Assembly: GCA_033807695.1 (NCBI GenBank)
Contig: CM066309.1
Location: forward strand, 1,116,001 to 1,180,000
Direction of reading: 5' to 3'
Source of the DNA: Daedaleopsis sinensis
Lineage: Eukaryota; Basidiomycota; Agaricomycetes; Polyporales; Polyporaceae
DNA length: 64,000 bases
The notes below the pieces were generated by a model that saw only the letters and a list, made by a program, of their open reading frames with translations, made no database searches and had not been told where the DNA came from. The translations under genes were made by a program, and so were the position numbers. Below, one piece after another: positions 1 through 10,521 of this stretch (position 1 is the stretch's first letter; every line of letters begins with the position of its first letter).

Positions 1-1679
1 ACTGTAGACGGTCGTGGCCATGCTGAACCTGCGATAGAAAGCGAACGAGGGCGAACGCAAGTGACAAGCTCAAGCCTCAGTGGGTCCGAGGAGTCGTGAG
101 CGTGACGGCTACCTCCCGGCCCGAAACGCCCGTGTAACGCTCATGGCTGAATTTTCGGTAGACGCCTTGCTGTCGGCTTTGCGCACCTTCAGCTACCTTC
201 AGCTACCTGGACTCATTCAGCTCTCTCCATCAACCACGACGCTGATTCTGCCATGTCGCCTGCTACGTCCGCTAAGACAAAGGGAAGCAAGAAGCGGCCT
301 GCGCCTTCTCAAGCAGGACCCAAAGTGAAGAAAGCGCACCTCGACAAGTCTGTCGAGCCCAAGGGGAAGAAGCGGAGTCAGCCTGTTACCATTACCGCCC
401 CTGAAGACAGTGGAGACACCTCGGAGGGATCTTCTTCAGACGATATCGAGGGAAGTGACTTGGAGGATGAGGTCGGCGACGCGGTGGAAGCGACAGAAGG
501 GGCTAAAAAGGATCCCAATGGTTCGCATCTCATCATTGCATCTCTAGCATTCCCCCGCTGACATGCAGCAGCTGCCCGCGAGTCGCACAAGGCACAACGT
601 GCTCTTCTCGAGCAACGAAAAGCAGCCAAGCCCCACTCTGCCCTCCTCACCGACGCCAAGAGTGCGTGGACCCTCGCACGCCAGAAGAACATCTCAAAAT
701 CGGAACGCGCGAAGCACATACATGCCCTCATGGATATCATACGCGGCAAAGTCAAAGACATTGTGTGCAAACACGACGCGAGCCGGATCGTCCAGACCGT
801 GGTCAAGTGGGGTGGGCCGAAGGAGCGCAACGAGATCGCGGAGGAGCTCAAGGGCAAGTACCGGGAGCTTGCTCAGAGCAAGTACTCGAAGGTACGTACT
901 CCTACCTCCGCTCGCGGTTGCTTCCGACTATCTCACCCATCTCTGTCCTCGTTCTCTCGTGCGATACACGCAGTTCCTCGTCACGAAGCTCATCCGCTTC
1001 TGTCCCTCGTACCGGCCTATCATCCTTCGCGAATTCCAGGGCCACGTCCTCAAGCTTCTCCTGCATCGCGAGGCGTCCGGCGTGCTAGCTGATGCTTTCG
1101 AGCTCTACACGAATGCATACGAACGCTCGATTCTGCTGCGGGATTTCTACGGCAAGGAGGCGAGCCTGTTCACTGTAACCGCTGGGAGCGAAGAGGAGAA
1201 GGAGCGCTCCAAGCGAGGACTGCGGGGGCTCATGGAAGGACTGGAAGGCGATAGGCGGAAACGGGTTTTGGCTTCGCTGCACGAGAATCTTGTGACAATG
1301 TGAGTCTTGTCGTCTTGCCCTGGCCCACTTCGACTTGGGATTTCCACCTTACAAGGAACCAGTTACAACAATCCCGACAAGGGTGCTGTTGCACACGCCA
1401 TAGTCCATCGTGCTCTGTGGGAGTATCTGGCCGCTGTCGCAGAGTTGGAGGACCAGGCCGAGGCCGAGAAGGTTCGACGAGGATTGTTCGAGACGTAAGT
1501 GGTGCCTCCGTGATGGTTTAGATCTGCCTCTTACTGTCCACAGCTGTGAAGACGTACTGGCCGAGATGGTTCACACGAAAGATGGCAGTCGTGTTGTGCG
1601 TGAGTTCATTGCGTGGGGTACCGCAAAGGTGAGAGAGTTCTCGATCTGCCCAATGGCCTCGTACTCATTCTTGTGTCAT
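1..1679. repeat. Tail of a tandem array unit (window edge)
   Basis: This stretch is the 3' end of a roughly 10.2-kb unit whose beginning lies left of the window. I saw no difference between it and 10270-11948. It holds the promoter-proximal half of a PUF6-like gene and stops at a sharp junction after position 1679, where intron 5 of that gene is interrupted. The array therefore probably continues upstream of position 1. Confidence 0.9.
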
Positions 1680-1757
1680 GGCGGCTCCGGACGCGGCGGC
1701 AGCGGTGGCCGGGCGGTGATGTCCGTGATGGCGACGGATTGCCAACCAGAGAAATAA
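253..1757 (+). CDS. 3'-truncated PUF6-like paralogue with chimeric tail (copy 1)
   Basis: Five exons match the intact gene at 20702: 253-520, 569-891, 974-1299, 1363-1494 and 1544-1628. All four internal introns keep normal donors and acceptors and the frame is unbroken (378 codons). The protein has an acidic/basic N-terminus and the first Pumilio-type helical repeats but lacks the rest of the array and the CPL domain. The fifth intron lost its acceptor at the unit junction. Read-through adds 42 residues ending at TAA 1755-1757, which overlaps an AATAAA. The result would be a 420-residue protein. Whether it is expressed is unknown; it may be a pseudogene or a truncated RNA-binding decoy. Confidence 0.6.
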
Positions 1758-1770
1758 AGTGGGAGATAGG

Positions 1771-1866
1771 GTGTTTCCAAGGGCATATAGGTGTTTCCAA
1801 GGGCATATAGGTGTCGAGGGGTGGGGCAGGATATGGTGGGGGCGGGGCAGGATATGGTGGGGGCGG
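1771..1866. repeat. Two short tandem direct repeats just past the junction
   Basis: A 20-bp unit is repeated exactly twice (1771-1790 and 1791-1810). It is followed by two copies of a 21-bp G-rich unit starting near 1823 and 1844. The same arrangement recurs at 12040-12135 in the next unit. They lie within 200 bp of the duplication breakpoint. Confidence 0.85.
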
Positions 1867-2537
1867 GCACTGGGGAGACGGGCGCAGACAGTCGCTGTAC
1901 GTAGCAGGAAATATATTTTGTTGGCTACGTGTACATCGAGTGCGGCGCGGGACCAGGAGGAGGAGAGGGAGGAGGCGGAGACTCGCAGGGGAGGGAGAGA
2001 GAGCAGGCGGCTCGGACGGGAGATGGAAGGGAGGGAAAGAAGACGGCGCAGAGCACTCGAACGAGTCAGAGCGAGTGGCAGAGACCGCGTTTAACGTTCA
2101 GATACACGGAGACACTCGTTTCTACCTGCAGATCGCACACGGCCTGCGTGAATAACCTCCCGGCGGTGAATAGACTCGCCGGCGCCTACATGCCCATTTC
2201 CGGACTCGTAGCGTCTCGCAGCGCTCCCGCACCTTCCTTCCTCCTTCCGCCCACCACCACCACCTCCGTTCCCACTGCCTCCCGCCTCCGCTGCGTCCAC
2301 CTCGTCCCCCTCGTCTCTGCGGTCCCCAGCTTGCTCGCTGCTGCTTTGTCTTCCCCTTCGAAACTCTGCCTGGGCGGCCTGCACTCGACTCGGGCCACGT
2401 CGCGGGCGTCGGAACGGACTGCACTGGAATGGAACGACAACGTACCGCGCTCGACGCCCGACGACGGTCACTGGCTCCTCCTTGTTGCCGTCCTCGTCTG
2501 TCGTCCCCGTCTCGACTCTTGCGTCGGCCCCGTCCAA

Positions 2538-2571
2538 GTCCCGACTCCCGACTCCCGACTCCCGACTCCCG
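2538..2571. repeat. CGACTCC minisatellite
   Basis: About four to five perfect copies of a 7-bp CGACTCC unit lie in a GC-rich stretch without a credible gene. The same tract is at 12807-12840 in unit 2. Several long open frames cross it on both strands; these are artefacts of base composition. Confidence 0.85.
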
Positions 2572-2907
2572 CCGGCCGCCCTCCTCGCACCTCGCGACCT
2601 TCCCGCACCCACAGACTGCTCCGGAACGACAAAGGAACGCACCTGTGACCCACAGCTGGTCTCGCCCACCGCCCACGCCAGTTGCTACGTCTTCGATGCG
2701 ATCCGCCCCGAGCGTTTGACGCGTGACGTCACCGACGCGTCCCCCGGGCTTCCTGTTCACGACGAGACGTCGAGATCATAGATGCACACGTAGGTCACGC
2801 CCGCATCAACGCTGTCTGCCTCCGGGATGTTTACTACGCGGGGCAAACGCGAGCGGGCGAGTGCGGCCGAGCACTTTGCCGGCGGCGGCGGCGAAATGGG
2901 TACTCAC

Positions 2908-3076
2908 AGACTTTGCCCTGCATGTCCCAGATGCACGCGGTGCGGTCGTCCGAGCCGGACACGATGAGCTGGCTGTCGCGCGAGGAGTCGAGCGAGTAGA
3001 TCTCCTGCTGGTGGCCCTCGAACACGTTCCGGATCTGCTTCTTGCGGATGTCCCAGATCTGGGCGGGGCGGTTCAT
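2908..3076 (-). pseudogene. TUP1-like WD40 repeat fragment (copy 1)
   Basis: On the minus strand this exon-sized piece reads like one WD40 blade of a fungal Tup1 corepressor: an IWDI-KKQIRNVFEGHQQEIYSLD block, then a SGS-D-TA-IWDM block. It is followed directly by a donor-like GTGAGTA. Positions that are normally conserved in this family are changed, for example DSSRDSQ where DFSRDGR is typical and ACIWD where ARIWD is typical. No further Tup1 exons, start codon or other blades are visible around it. I infer a captured, decaying gene fragment, present once per array unit. Confidence 0.75.
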
Positions 3077-3099
3077 GTGAGGTGAGCGAGAGGGCGCAG

Positions 3100-4450
3100 G
3101 GAGGAGGTTGGGGGTACTCACGCGGATCCGTAGACGTCGTCGCCGACCGCGGCTCTGCCGCCGGAGCGCCGAGACGTTCTGTATGCTGCCGTCACCACCA
3201 CGGGTATCGAGTACGTCCGTAGACATTGTCGTCGACCGTGGCTCTGCCGTGGGAATGCGACAGCACTCTGTACGCTATGTCGGCTGACGGACGTCACCAC
3301 AGCGCAGGTGAGTCGCTTGACAGTGAGTTCTGAAGTGCTGGTTCGTTAGTCTTGTCTCAGCCACCATCCGCCGCCGAGGTACGTACCTGGCCACAATGTC
3401 GCGCCGTCACTCTGCGTCTCCCGATCTTGCACAAGGTACGTCCTACCGCAATGTAGATCCTGCGCCGGCTCACGAACGTTGCACAGGTGAGTCGTCTCGA
3501 CAGCGGCCCTGACAAGCCAATTTGTCATCTTCATCTCGCGCTCGAGATGCTGTCAAAGTACGTACCTGGTTGCGATCTCGCATCGCCGCTCTGCGAGTCC
3601 GTGCGTCTTTGATGCGCGTCGAACGACCTTCTCGACGACCGCGGCTCCGCCGCGGAAGCTCTGCAGGACCCCTGGGGGTCCATCGAGCTCTGGAGTGGCC
3701 TCGGAACGCTTCTAATCGCGCTGACACGTACCACACGAACGTTCACGCCAGGCTGCTTCTTCAGCACCTCAGCAATGACGTCGTCGGCGTTCTGTCGCAC
3801 AGAACATGACGTCTGTCATGAACGAGCTACAGATGAAAGGTGAGCCATTGCGATTGCTCGAAGGACTGCCAACATACCTTGTCCCGATGTGCGTACCCCG
3901 GACTATGCGCCCACCGCGACTCCGTGACACGATGACTAGGTCGTGCCATTGCTACCGGGCGCATGTCAGCGGCGTATGTGAGTGCGACATGAACCACGGT
4001 ACGTACCAACGTCCTCGTGAGCTCTGTAGGCTCAACGACAGGCGAGAGAGTGTCTTGCCATACTTAGACGCGACGGCGTGCGCTCTGATCCAGCAAGTGA
4101 CACAACGACGTGTCCCGAGGCGTCTTGTGGCATGGACACGGCCATCGCTCGTCGCCGGCGAGCGACTTCCCGAAGATAACACAAGTCAGTACGTGCAACT
4201 TCGAACATGAGCACAAATCGCACTCACCGGGGAGCCTGCAGGCTCACACAAGCATCGGGATCGGATCTGCCATGTCGCTCACGCGGCACGTCCCCGCCGT
4301 CAGCGCCACGCCAGGACGGCGATGATCTGCACAACCCGTCAGCGATGAGCTCTCCGGCGAGCAAAGGAACGAGGTACGTACTTTGTGACTCTCGTGCACG
4401 ACTCGGCCATGCGTCCTTCGTGACCGCGACGAGTTACGTCGGGGGATCCA
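3100..4450. repeat. Degenerate repeats of about 180 bp with splice-donor-like blocks
   Basis: Two blocks recur with about 178-180 bp spacing: GCRCAGGTGAGTCG near 3302 and 3482, and GTACGTACCTGG near 3379 and 3556. A third block, a GTCGNCGACCG-GGCTC motif, recurs near 3140, 3231 and 3632. Further GGTACGTACC-type sites lie near 4010 and 4375. GGTACGTACC is its own reverse complement, so it resembles a donor on both strands. No reading frame continues across the blocks. They could be decayed exons of a duplicated gene or a noncoding repeat. Confidence 0.5.
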
Positions 4451-6599
4451 AGTCGAGAGACGGGTGACGTGTCTCGACGCGTCCCCGACGTGTTGCGGTG
4501 TTTGAGGTTGAGAGCCAGGGACGCGGACGCGTCCTCGACGCGTCGAATACGTCGAGAATTCGTGAGGGGAGCACCGGCCTCGTTGGTCCGCCATCGCGCA
4601 GAGCTGGGTGCTCGTCAGTACGGTGTGCAGCGGCTGGGTTGTGAGCACACTTACCAGGGCTGGTGGGCAGACAACGACGACTGCCGCGTCGTCCTCATGC
4701 TCGTCGATGTGGGGGGAAAGGTACGTGTTCGAGGAGGGGCATCCGTGAGGGAGCTGGTCGTGGGGGTTCCGGTCGTAGCGTAGCTGAGAGCGTGTGGTAC
4801 ATAGAGAAGGGGGAATAGCATCCAATAGAGGCAGACTACTCTAGGAATGTGTGATGGTCCGAACAGCCTTCGGTGTGTGGCCCGAGTGGCCAATTTACGT
4901 ACCCGGAACACTGTTCGCACGCGCTCATAATGAGGGTCGAGACTCTCCACGCCGCCGTGCGTTCCCACTCGGCAGAACGGTCCATTATTAAAGTATGTCT
5001 ACCTGCAAACAAGACGTGCATGCTGGGGACTTGGCTACCTAGCAACACACTGACTTCTGTGTGCACATGAATATTCACTGTACAGAATGTATTTCTCCAG
5101 CTGAGTAGGTTTGTAGCACGCTCACTCCCGGTCACAAAAATGAGGAAATGCGGTCCCTGTTTCAAGTGGCTAAATCTAGCGAGAAGCACCGCGTAAAAGG
5201 TTCAGAACATTCTTGCCTGGAGCTCAGCTTGACGTGACTATGGCTATCCCCGGGTTGCTCATATGATTCTGTGAATAAATCTCACTGATCAGCAGCATTA
5301 CTGCCTGCACACACTGCACGCTGTTGTCTCACGGCTTGGGAGCAGTGCTCGACGGCCAGGGGGGGACGGACGGCGGACTGTGTGCATGGACAGGCACATG
5401 GGTCTCGACCGTGCCCGGGAATGCCGAGTCTAGAAAGCGCCGCCCATCAGGCGGATAGTACGCCTGTTCTCAGGCGCAGGGTCCGTGAGACAGACATATC
5501 CCATCTCGGGAATTGACGTCAATGTTCGCATGGTGCGGCGAACTTGCATATTTTTGCAAGCGAACGGAGGATTATGCAGAATTGATGCACGGTCGACGGG
5601 TTATCGGGACACAGTAGTAGTCACTTATTCGTCGTTTGGGACCTGTATATACTGTGTAGAAGTCTATGTGTAAATTGAGTGTAACGGTCAGACTAGTATC
5701 ACTGCTGCAGTGTATGGAATGTGAGCTTGAAGCTCAGTGAATTTGAAGTTATATTAGTGGCAGCTTGATCCCGAGATATTGTCTACCTCCACATCTGTTC
5801 CCGGGCAGGCTCAGACAGCTGTCGTAGAGCACTCTAGGGTGCGGCGCGAGCGTGGGCAATGGGGGAGCGGTGGAGGTCGGGAAGCGGCGGGGATGAGCGT
5901 CACAGGCAAGCCGCGAGAACGGCTGTCTAAATCCGGACAGCCATACTCAACGCCGGGCGTCTTTCTCCGCCTTCCTCCGCCGATCTCTAACGAAAACCCA
6001 CATAGCACGCTCAGTAGAACGAATTGCGAAGAGAAACTAAACTATTCTACCATGCTTGAGAGTGAAAAGCTGAGACCATGAAGAGCTGGTCTCTCCTTCA
6101 TGTAAGTCCTAAGGTATTGTGTTTAAGTTCGGAAACTCGAAATCCCTGATCAATAGATGTTTTCAACAGATGCATAAGCATGCTACTGACTACAGAGTAT
6201 CTCATGAGACGCCTCAATGTATGACATATCTGATAAACACCTTCTATATGACTCCAAGTCCCCCGAAACAGCCAGGAACCTCGGAAACGGCGTTATCCAC
6301 GCGGGACCCTCTCCTCGAGCCCCTTCCGACCCAATTTTCGACGGCGGCGCAACCAGAACTGCCTCAGCCTTCTGCCGAGCGCTCGGCGCCACTAAGCGAA
6401 GACAGCTTGGAAGCTTCCAGGCTCCTGCCTGCTCGGAACCTGCGGTATTTCTGCACACACGCGCAGGGTCCCCCCTTCCCGTCTCCTCATCCTCCGTGTC
6501 GAGTTCTGGTTGGTCCCCCGCCCGGGACCCCCGGAGCATGCGTGAGAAGTGCGTGCTCTCACTTCCACACGGTCCAGTCCTGTGACCGTGGGGGCTGCG
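4451..6599. other. Array unit DNA without a recognisable gene
   Basis: No open frame has convincing family similarity or matched splice sites. GC content falls relative to the flanks. The counterpart near 14690-16760 carries many substitutions and indels, including loss of about 80 bp near 16200, which argues against coding constraint. Palindromes are noted separately. Confidence 0.6.
5512..5523. promoter_or_regulatory. Perfect ATF/CREB-type palindrome
   Basis: ATTGACGTCAAT is a perfect 12-bp palindrome containing TGACGTCA, the consensus for ATF/CREB bZIP factors. It is followed by an inverted repeat (TTGCA at 5544-5548, TGCAA at 5555-5559) and a GTATATAC palindrome at 5645-5652. The palindrome and inverted repeat are retained in unit 2 (15753-15764) despite substitutions nearby. 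A promoter for an unannotated transcript is possible but unproven. Confidence 0.4.
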
Positions 6600-7791
6600 C
6601 ACAGACCAGGTACGAGAGGTATAAGTACCTCCGCAACCTCGTTGAGTCAGGCCAGTGCCCTTCACTCCTCTCCCCAACTTCGAGTGCGCCCTCCCCTCCC
6701 TTCCCGTCCACTCCATTACTCCACTCCTTATATCACTTGTCCACATACTATACTGTGATTACTACTGCCCCACATCCTGCTCTCATCGACACTACGCCGC
6801 CACTGCTCCGACTCCGACTCACCCACCCCGGGCCGTCCGCCTTCGCTTTCCCCGCACGTCGATCGCATCCGCATGCACAGTCTATCTCAGGCGACGCTTC
6901 CCTCGTCCGTCACTCACCGTTCACCCGCCATGGACACCGACCGGATCCCGAGTGCGCATCGGTGAGCAGATCTCATTCTCGCCGTGGCAGATCCTGTCCC
7001 GGTACTAGGCTTTGACTGACCTCATTCTACGCTTCTAGCCTCTCGCGCAATCACCCGACGTATTACGCCGCCGCATATTCTTTTGATTGCGCACCAACTC
7101 GTACCTTAGCTCGGACAGGTGCGCAAGTCTCGCGGGTCCGCCTCTACGCGCGGTGTACTGACTTCCGGACCCCCGTTTGTCTTCAGGCACTCCGAGTCGG
7201 CTCCGCACACGACACGCGTCGCGTCGAGCACACTCGCCGGCGCGTCGAGTCGCGCCAGTGCGTCGTTCCCGCGCATTGCGTTTGAACGCCGCTTCGGATG
7301 CTGACAGTTTCTCTCCCTAGGTCTGTGTGTGCGGCCCCGGACGCTGGCCCGGCGACAAGTTAGTACGTCGAATCTCGCAGATCAGGTACGTTCTGCCAGT
7401 TTATCACCAGCTCCGGCGCGTTATGCTGACTCTTACTGTCTGTTTTGGACGGCCGCCGGCGTACTAGGACACTCGGCTGACTCGACGAGCTCGCTGCGCG
7501 CATTTCCTTCAATAGGCATGCACGACCGGCTCGGGGACTCGGGTACGTACCTTGCACCATATCCGCTCGAACTCGGCTAACGACTGCTCTCTCATCTATG
7601 TAGCTATGTCATTGCGCTGTATGTACGGTCCCGGCACTCGTTCGAGCCGAACACGTTCTTAACTCTGTACAAACGAGGTAAGCAGCCGCTTCAACGTCTC
7701 CCGCTGTCCCGACTCCCGCTGACCCACTGGCACCCGTCTCATACGGCGGTGCAGACTCCTTCGAGCGCGTCCGGCTCGCACTTGAAGCTTG
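6600..7791 (+). other. Intron-like series in array unit 1: decayed gene or spliced noncoding RNA
   Basis: A TATAAG motif sits near 6620. From about 6957 onward several segments look like fungal introns, with GTGAGC, GTGCGC, GTACGT or GTAAGC donors, CTGAC branch sites and TTCTAG, CTTCAG, TGTAG or GTGCAG ends; examples are 7120-7187, 7542-7603 and 7678-7753. The last two exons would encode a short tail ending in LYKR-DSFERVRLALEA and a TGA near 7791. Upstream exons do not join into one frame. In unit 2 part of an exon is lost near 17670, so the locus is broken there. I could not assign a family. Confidence 0.4.
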
Positions 7792-9119
7792 AACGCCCGC
7801 GAACCCGGCTGCGCCACATAGCACTGCGCGGTGCGTACGTGACATGTCGCCCCCACCCTCGCCCCCGCCCTGCTGACTCTAGCACTCCCCGACAGCGCGC
7901 CCGCAGACTCGGACCCGCCTCTCCCGCACGCTCGGCCGTCCATCTCGCCGCTCGGCCATCTCGCACGCGTCGGGGAGCCCTGGGCGCCGCTGCGAGAGCA
8001 GGAGACCGGCGGCGGACTCGGGTGCGCGACGCCCTCCACGCGGGAACCGTGACGCATGCGCGTGCTGCGCTGCGACTTCGAACTTCGGACCGTCGCGACT
8101 CGCAGAGGGGAGGGGCACGGCGCGGAGAGCCGATAAATAGATGCCATTCTGCTTGGACTGACGTAGTAGTACACAGTAGTTACATAGCTAGACTTACGGT
8201 ACCGACCCCGCTCTTCCGCCCGCCCGCTGACCCCCGTCGTTCCCCAACAGCTACGCCTCCCCGACGGCCGGCCGGCCGTCTCGCCGCGAGCACAGGCCGC
8301 ATGGCGGTCTGACACGCGTCCGCTGCCGTGCACGCCGCTGCCAGGCGCTGCGAGCTCGGGGCTGGCTTGGGGACCCAGACGTCCGCGACGCCGCTGCGTC
8401 CGAGCACGGCCGCTACGGCCTCGGCGCCGTCGCGGTTCGCAGAGGAGACGTCGCCGCGCTCTCCCGTGCGTGCTGGCACTGCGCACGAGCGGCGGATGCA
8501 GCTCCCTCGCAGCAGCGTGCCCCGCCGCGTCGCACACCCCCCGCGGACGGCACAGGCGTGCCCTCGACAGACGGGCGGCACAGGCGGGGCGGGGACCGTC
8601 CCGTGCACACGTCCGCAGCGTCCCGTAGCCTAGAGATAGGTACCGCGTGAGCGACATGTCAAATAGATCGGTTTTGCGCGCGAGCGCGCACCTTTTGGGC
8701 TCCCGCGCGACGAGCTTGCGTCCGGGAGTGGCGAGGAGGCCCGCCCGTGCGCGGGGAGTGCGCCTGCGAGGAACGAGGGAGTCCCCCGGGCTGGGCGGGG
8801 CGGGGCGGCGCGTCGTTCGCGAGATCGCCCCCGCGCGAACGTCGTGCGCCGCGTGTTCGGCGGCCTGCGGGGCTTCGCGCATGCGTGCACGACGTTTGCG
8901 TGGGATGTTCCGAGCCGAGTTCGTGTCGAGGATGGCCGCTCCCGCCCCCCCAGACCGGCCGGGTCGAGAGATCGGCGCGGCCGGTCTTGGAGGGGCGCAT
9001 GGGCGGATTTTGAGAAGTCGGCTGCCGGGCCTGCGAATGCGTCGGATATGACGTGCATGGTCTGTGTATACACTGTGTATGAGTTGTGCGGCGCGGGGTG
9101 GCGTCGTTCGGGCTGGGGA
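7792..9119. other. Very GC-rich array DNA, no supported gene
   Basis: Long open frames occur on both strands but they overlap each other, are Arg/Ala/Pro-rich and match no family I recognise, as expected from high GC. One more intron-like segment (GTGCGT donor, CTGAC, CTCTAG end) lies at about 7830-7881. The unit 2 counterpart is 17903-19220. Confidence 0.55.
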
Positions 9120-9850
9120 GGGTGCTCACCTCAGATGCACATGAAATCGCTGCCAAGTCGCATTTTGAGATCTTGTCGGATCGAGATGCGACCGGGCGCG
9201 TTGGACGCGAAACGTTCGATACGTCCTGATGATATGCGTTAGCTCCCGGACGGATGTGAGACGAAAAAGATATGTCGGGATTTCTGACGTACCGGGTTGA
9301 AGTTGGGGGTGCAGCCGTCGAACAAGACGGCGAGGAACCTCTGCACACGTCGTCCGGGAGTCGTCCAGGGACGTATTGACTGGATCATCGGAGTTCCGGG
9401 CGAACGGGAGAGAGGTGGTGGGGGTCAAGTCGGCGGGGGTGTAAACCGCAATGAAATCGACGTTTTTGAGCGATTTCGAGAAGTGCTCGGATCGAGGCGC
9501 GAGCGTGCGCGTTCGATGCGGATCGTTCAATGGGTCCTGTCGATGTGCGTTAGCACGCGAACGGATGAGAAGCGAGCGAGCTGTGTCGGGTTTCGTGACG
9601 CACCGTGCGGAGTTCGGGGTGCAGTCGTGGAGTACGACAGCCAGCGGGGCCGGCACATGTCGTCGGAGAGTCGTTCGAGGGCGTGCTGAATGTAGAAGTC
9701 GAGTTCCGGACGATTGGGGGAGGTACGGTGATGGAAGAGTCGGAGGGGTGAGTTTGAGTCGAGTTTCAAAGACGTCGGATCGAGGCGAGACGGAGCGCGT
9801 TCGATGCAGATCGTTGACCGCGATCTAAAGATAGGTGTTAGTACGTGTGC
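9120..9850. repeat. Diverged tandem repeat of about 300 bp (three monomers)
   Basis: A core CGGATCGAG...GCGCGTT.GA.GC...CGTT followed by a TGTTAG/GCGTTAG block recurs at about 9177, 9489 and 9778, spacing about 312 and 289 bp. The first two monomers also share stretches after the core, including the GACGG/ACGGATG block, and the first is the most diverged. The block recurs at about 19280, 19590 and 19880 in unit 2. Open frames running through it are repetitive because the DNA is repetitive. Confidence 0.7.
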
Positions 9851-10269
9851 GGACAGGAATTGGGAGAGCGGTCGCGGATATGGAGGGTGAGCGCGCAGAG
9901 GAGGGATGCACTTGGCAGGCTCTGACCGGTACACTGTACGGAGCTTACGCACTGCGTCCGGAGTGCACTGGGAAGCATCGGACAGAGGGGCAGGCGCGCG
10001 AAGGCGTGCACCGTCCACACATGATCGCGCGACGGGCCCTGTATGTCGCAGGCACGCACCTTCAAGTGGGGACGCATGCGGTGTGCGCCGGCAGTGTGCG
10101 AGAGGGAGTGCGAGTGGAGAGGGAGCGCGAGTCGAGTGCGAGTGGCGCGAGTCGAGTGCGAGTGCGAGTGCGAATGGCCAGCGGGCGCCAAACAAGGGCA
10201 CGGGTGTGGGGCAAGCCTGGGGCAAGCAGGAGGAGGGACTCCCGGGGGAGGGAGAGAGGGAGAGTCGTC
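9851..10269. repeat. GAGTGCGA-rich low-complexity tract upstream of truncated PUF6 copy 2
   Basis: A purine-rich run of GAGTGC/GAGTGCGAGT units lies near 10105-10180. One segment of about 20 bp in this run is missing at the matching place in unit 2 (near 20280), as expected for replication slippage. It ends where the PUF6 upstream region begins. No gene is seen. Confidence 0.6.
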
Positions 10270-10521
10270 ACTGTAGACGGTCGTGGCCATGCTGAACCTG
10301 CGATAGAAAGCGAACGAGGGCGAACGCAAGTGACAAGCTCAAGCCTCAGTGGGTCCGAGGAGTCGTGAGCGTGACGGCTACCTCCCGGCCCGAAACGCCC
10401 GTGTAACGCTCATGGCTGAATTTTCGGTAGACGCCTTGCTGTCGGCTTTGCGCACCTTCAGCTACCTTCAGCTACCTGGACTCATTCAGCTCTCTCCATC
10501 AACCACGACGCTGATTCTGCC

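Noticed and set aside
1929..2760. Several long overlapping open frames on both strands in array unit 1 (and in unit 2)
   Set aside because: They overlap each other antisense, are Arg/Gly/Ser-rich from base composition and repeats, and show no family motif or consistent splice sites.
7659..8882. 407-codon minus-strand open frame
   Set aside because: It lies in DNA with very high GC where stop codons are rare, has an Arg/Ala/Ser-rich composition, and the frame is not kept in unit 2 at equal length.
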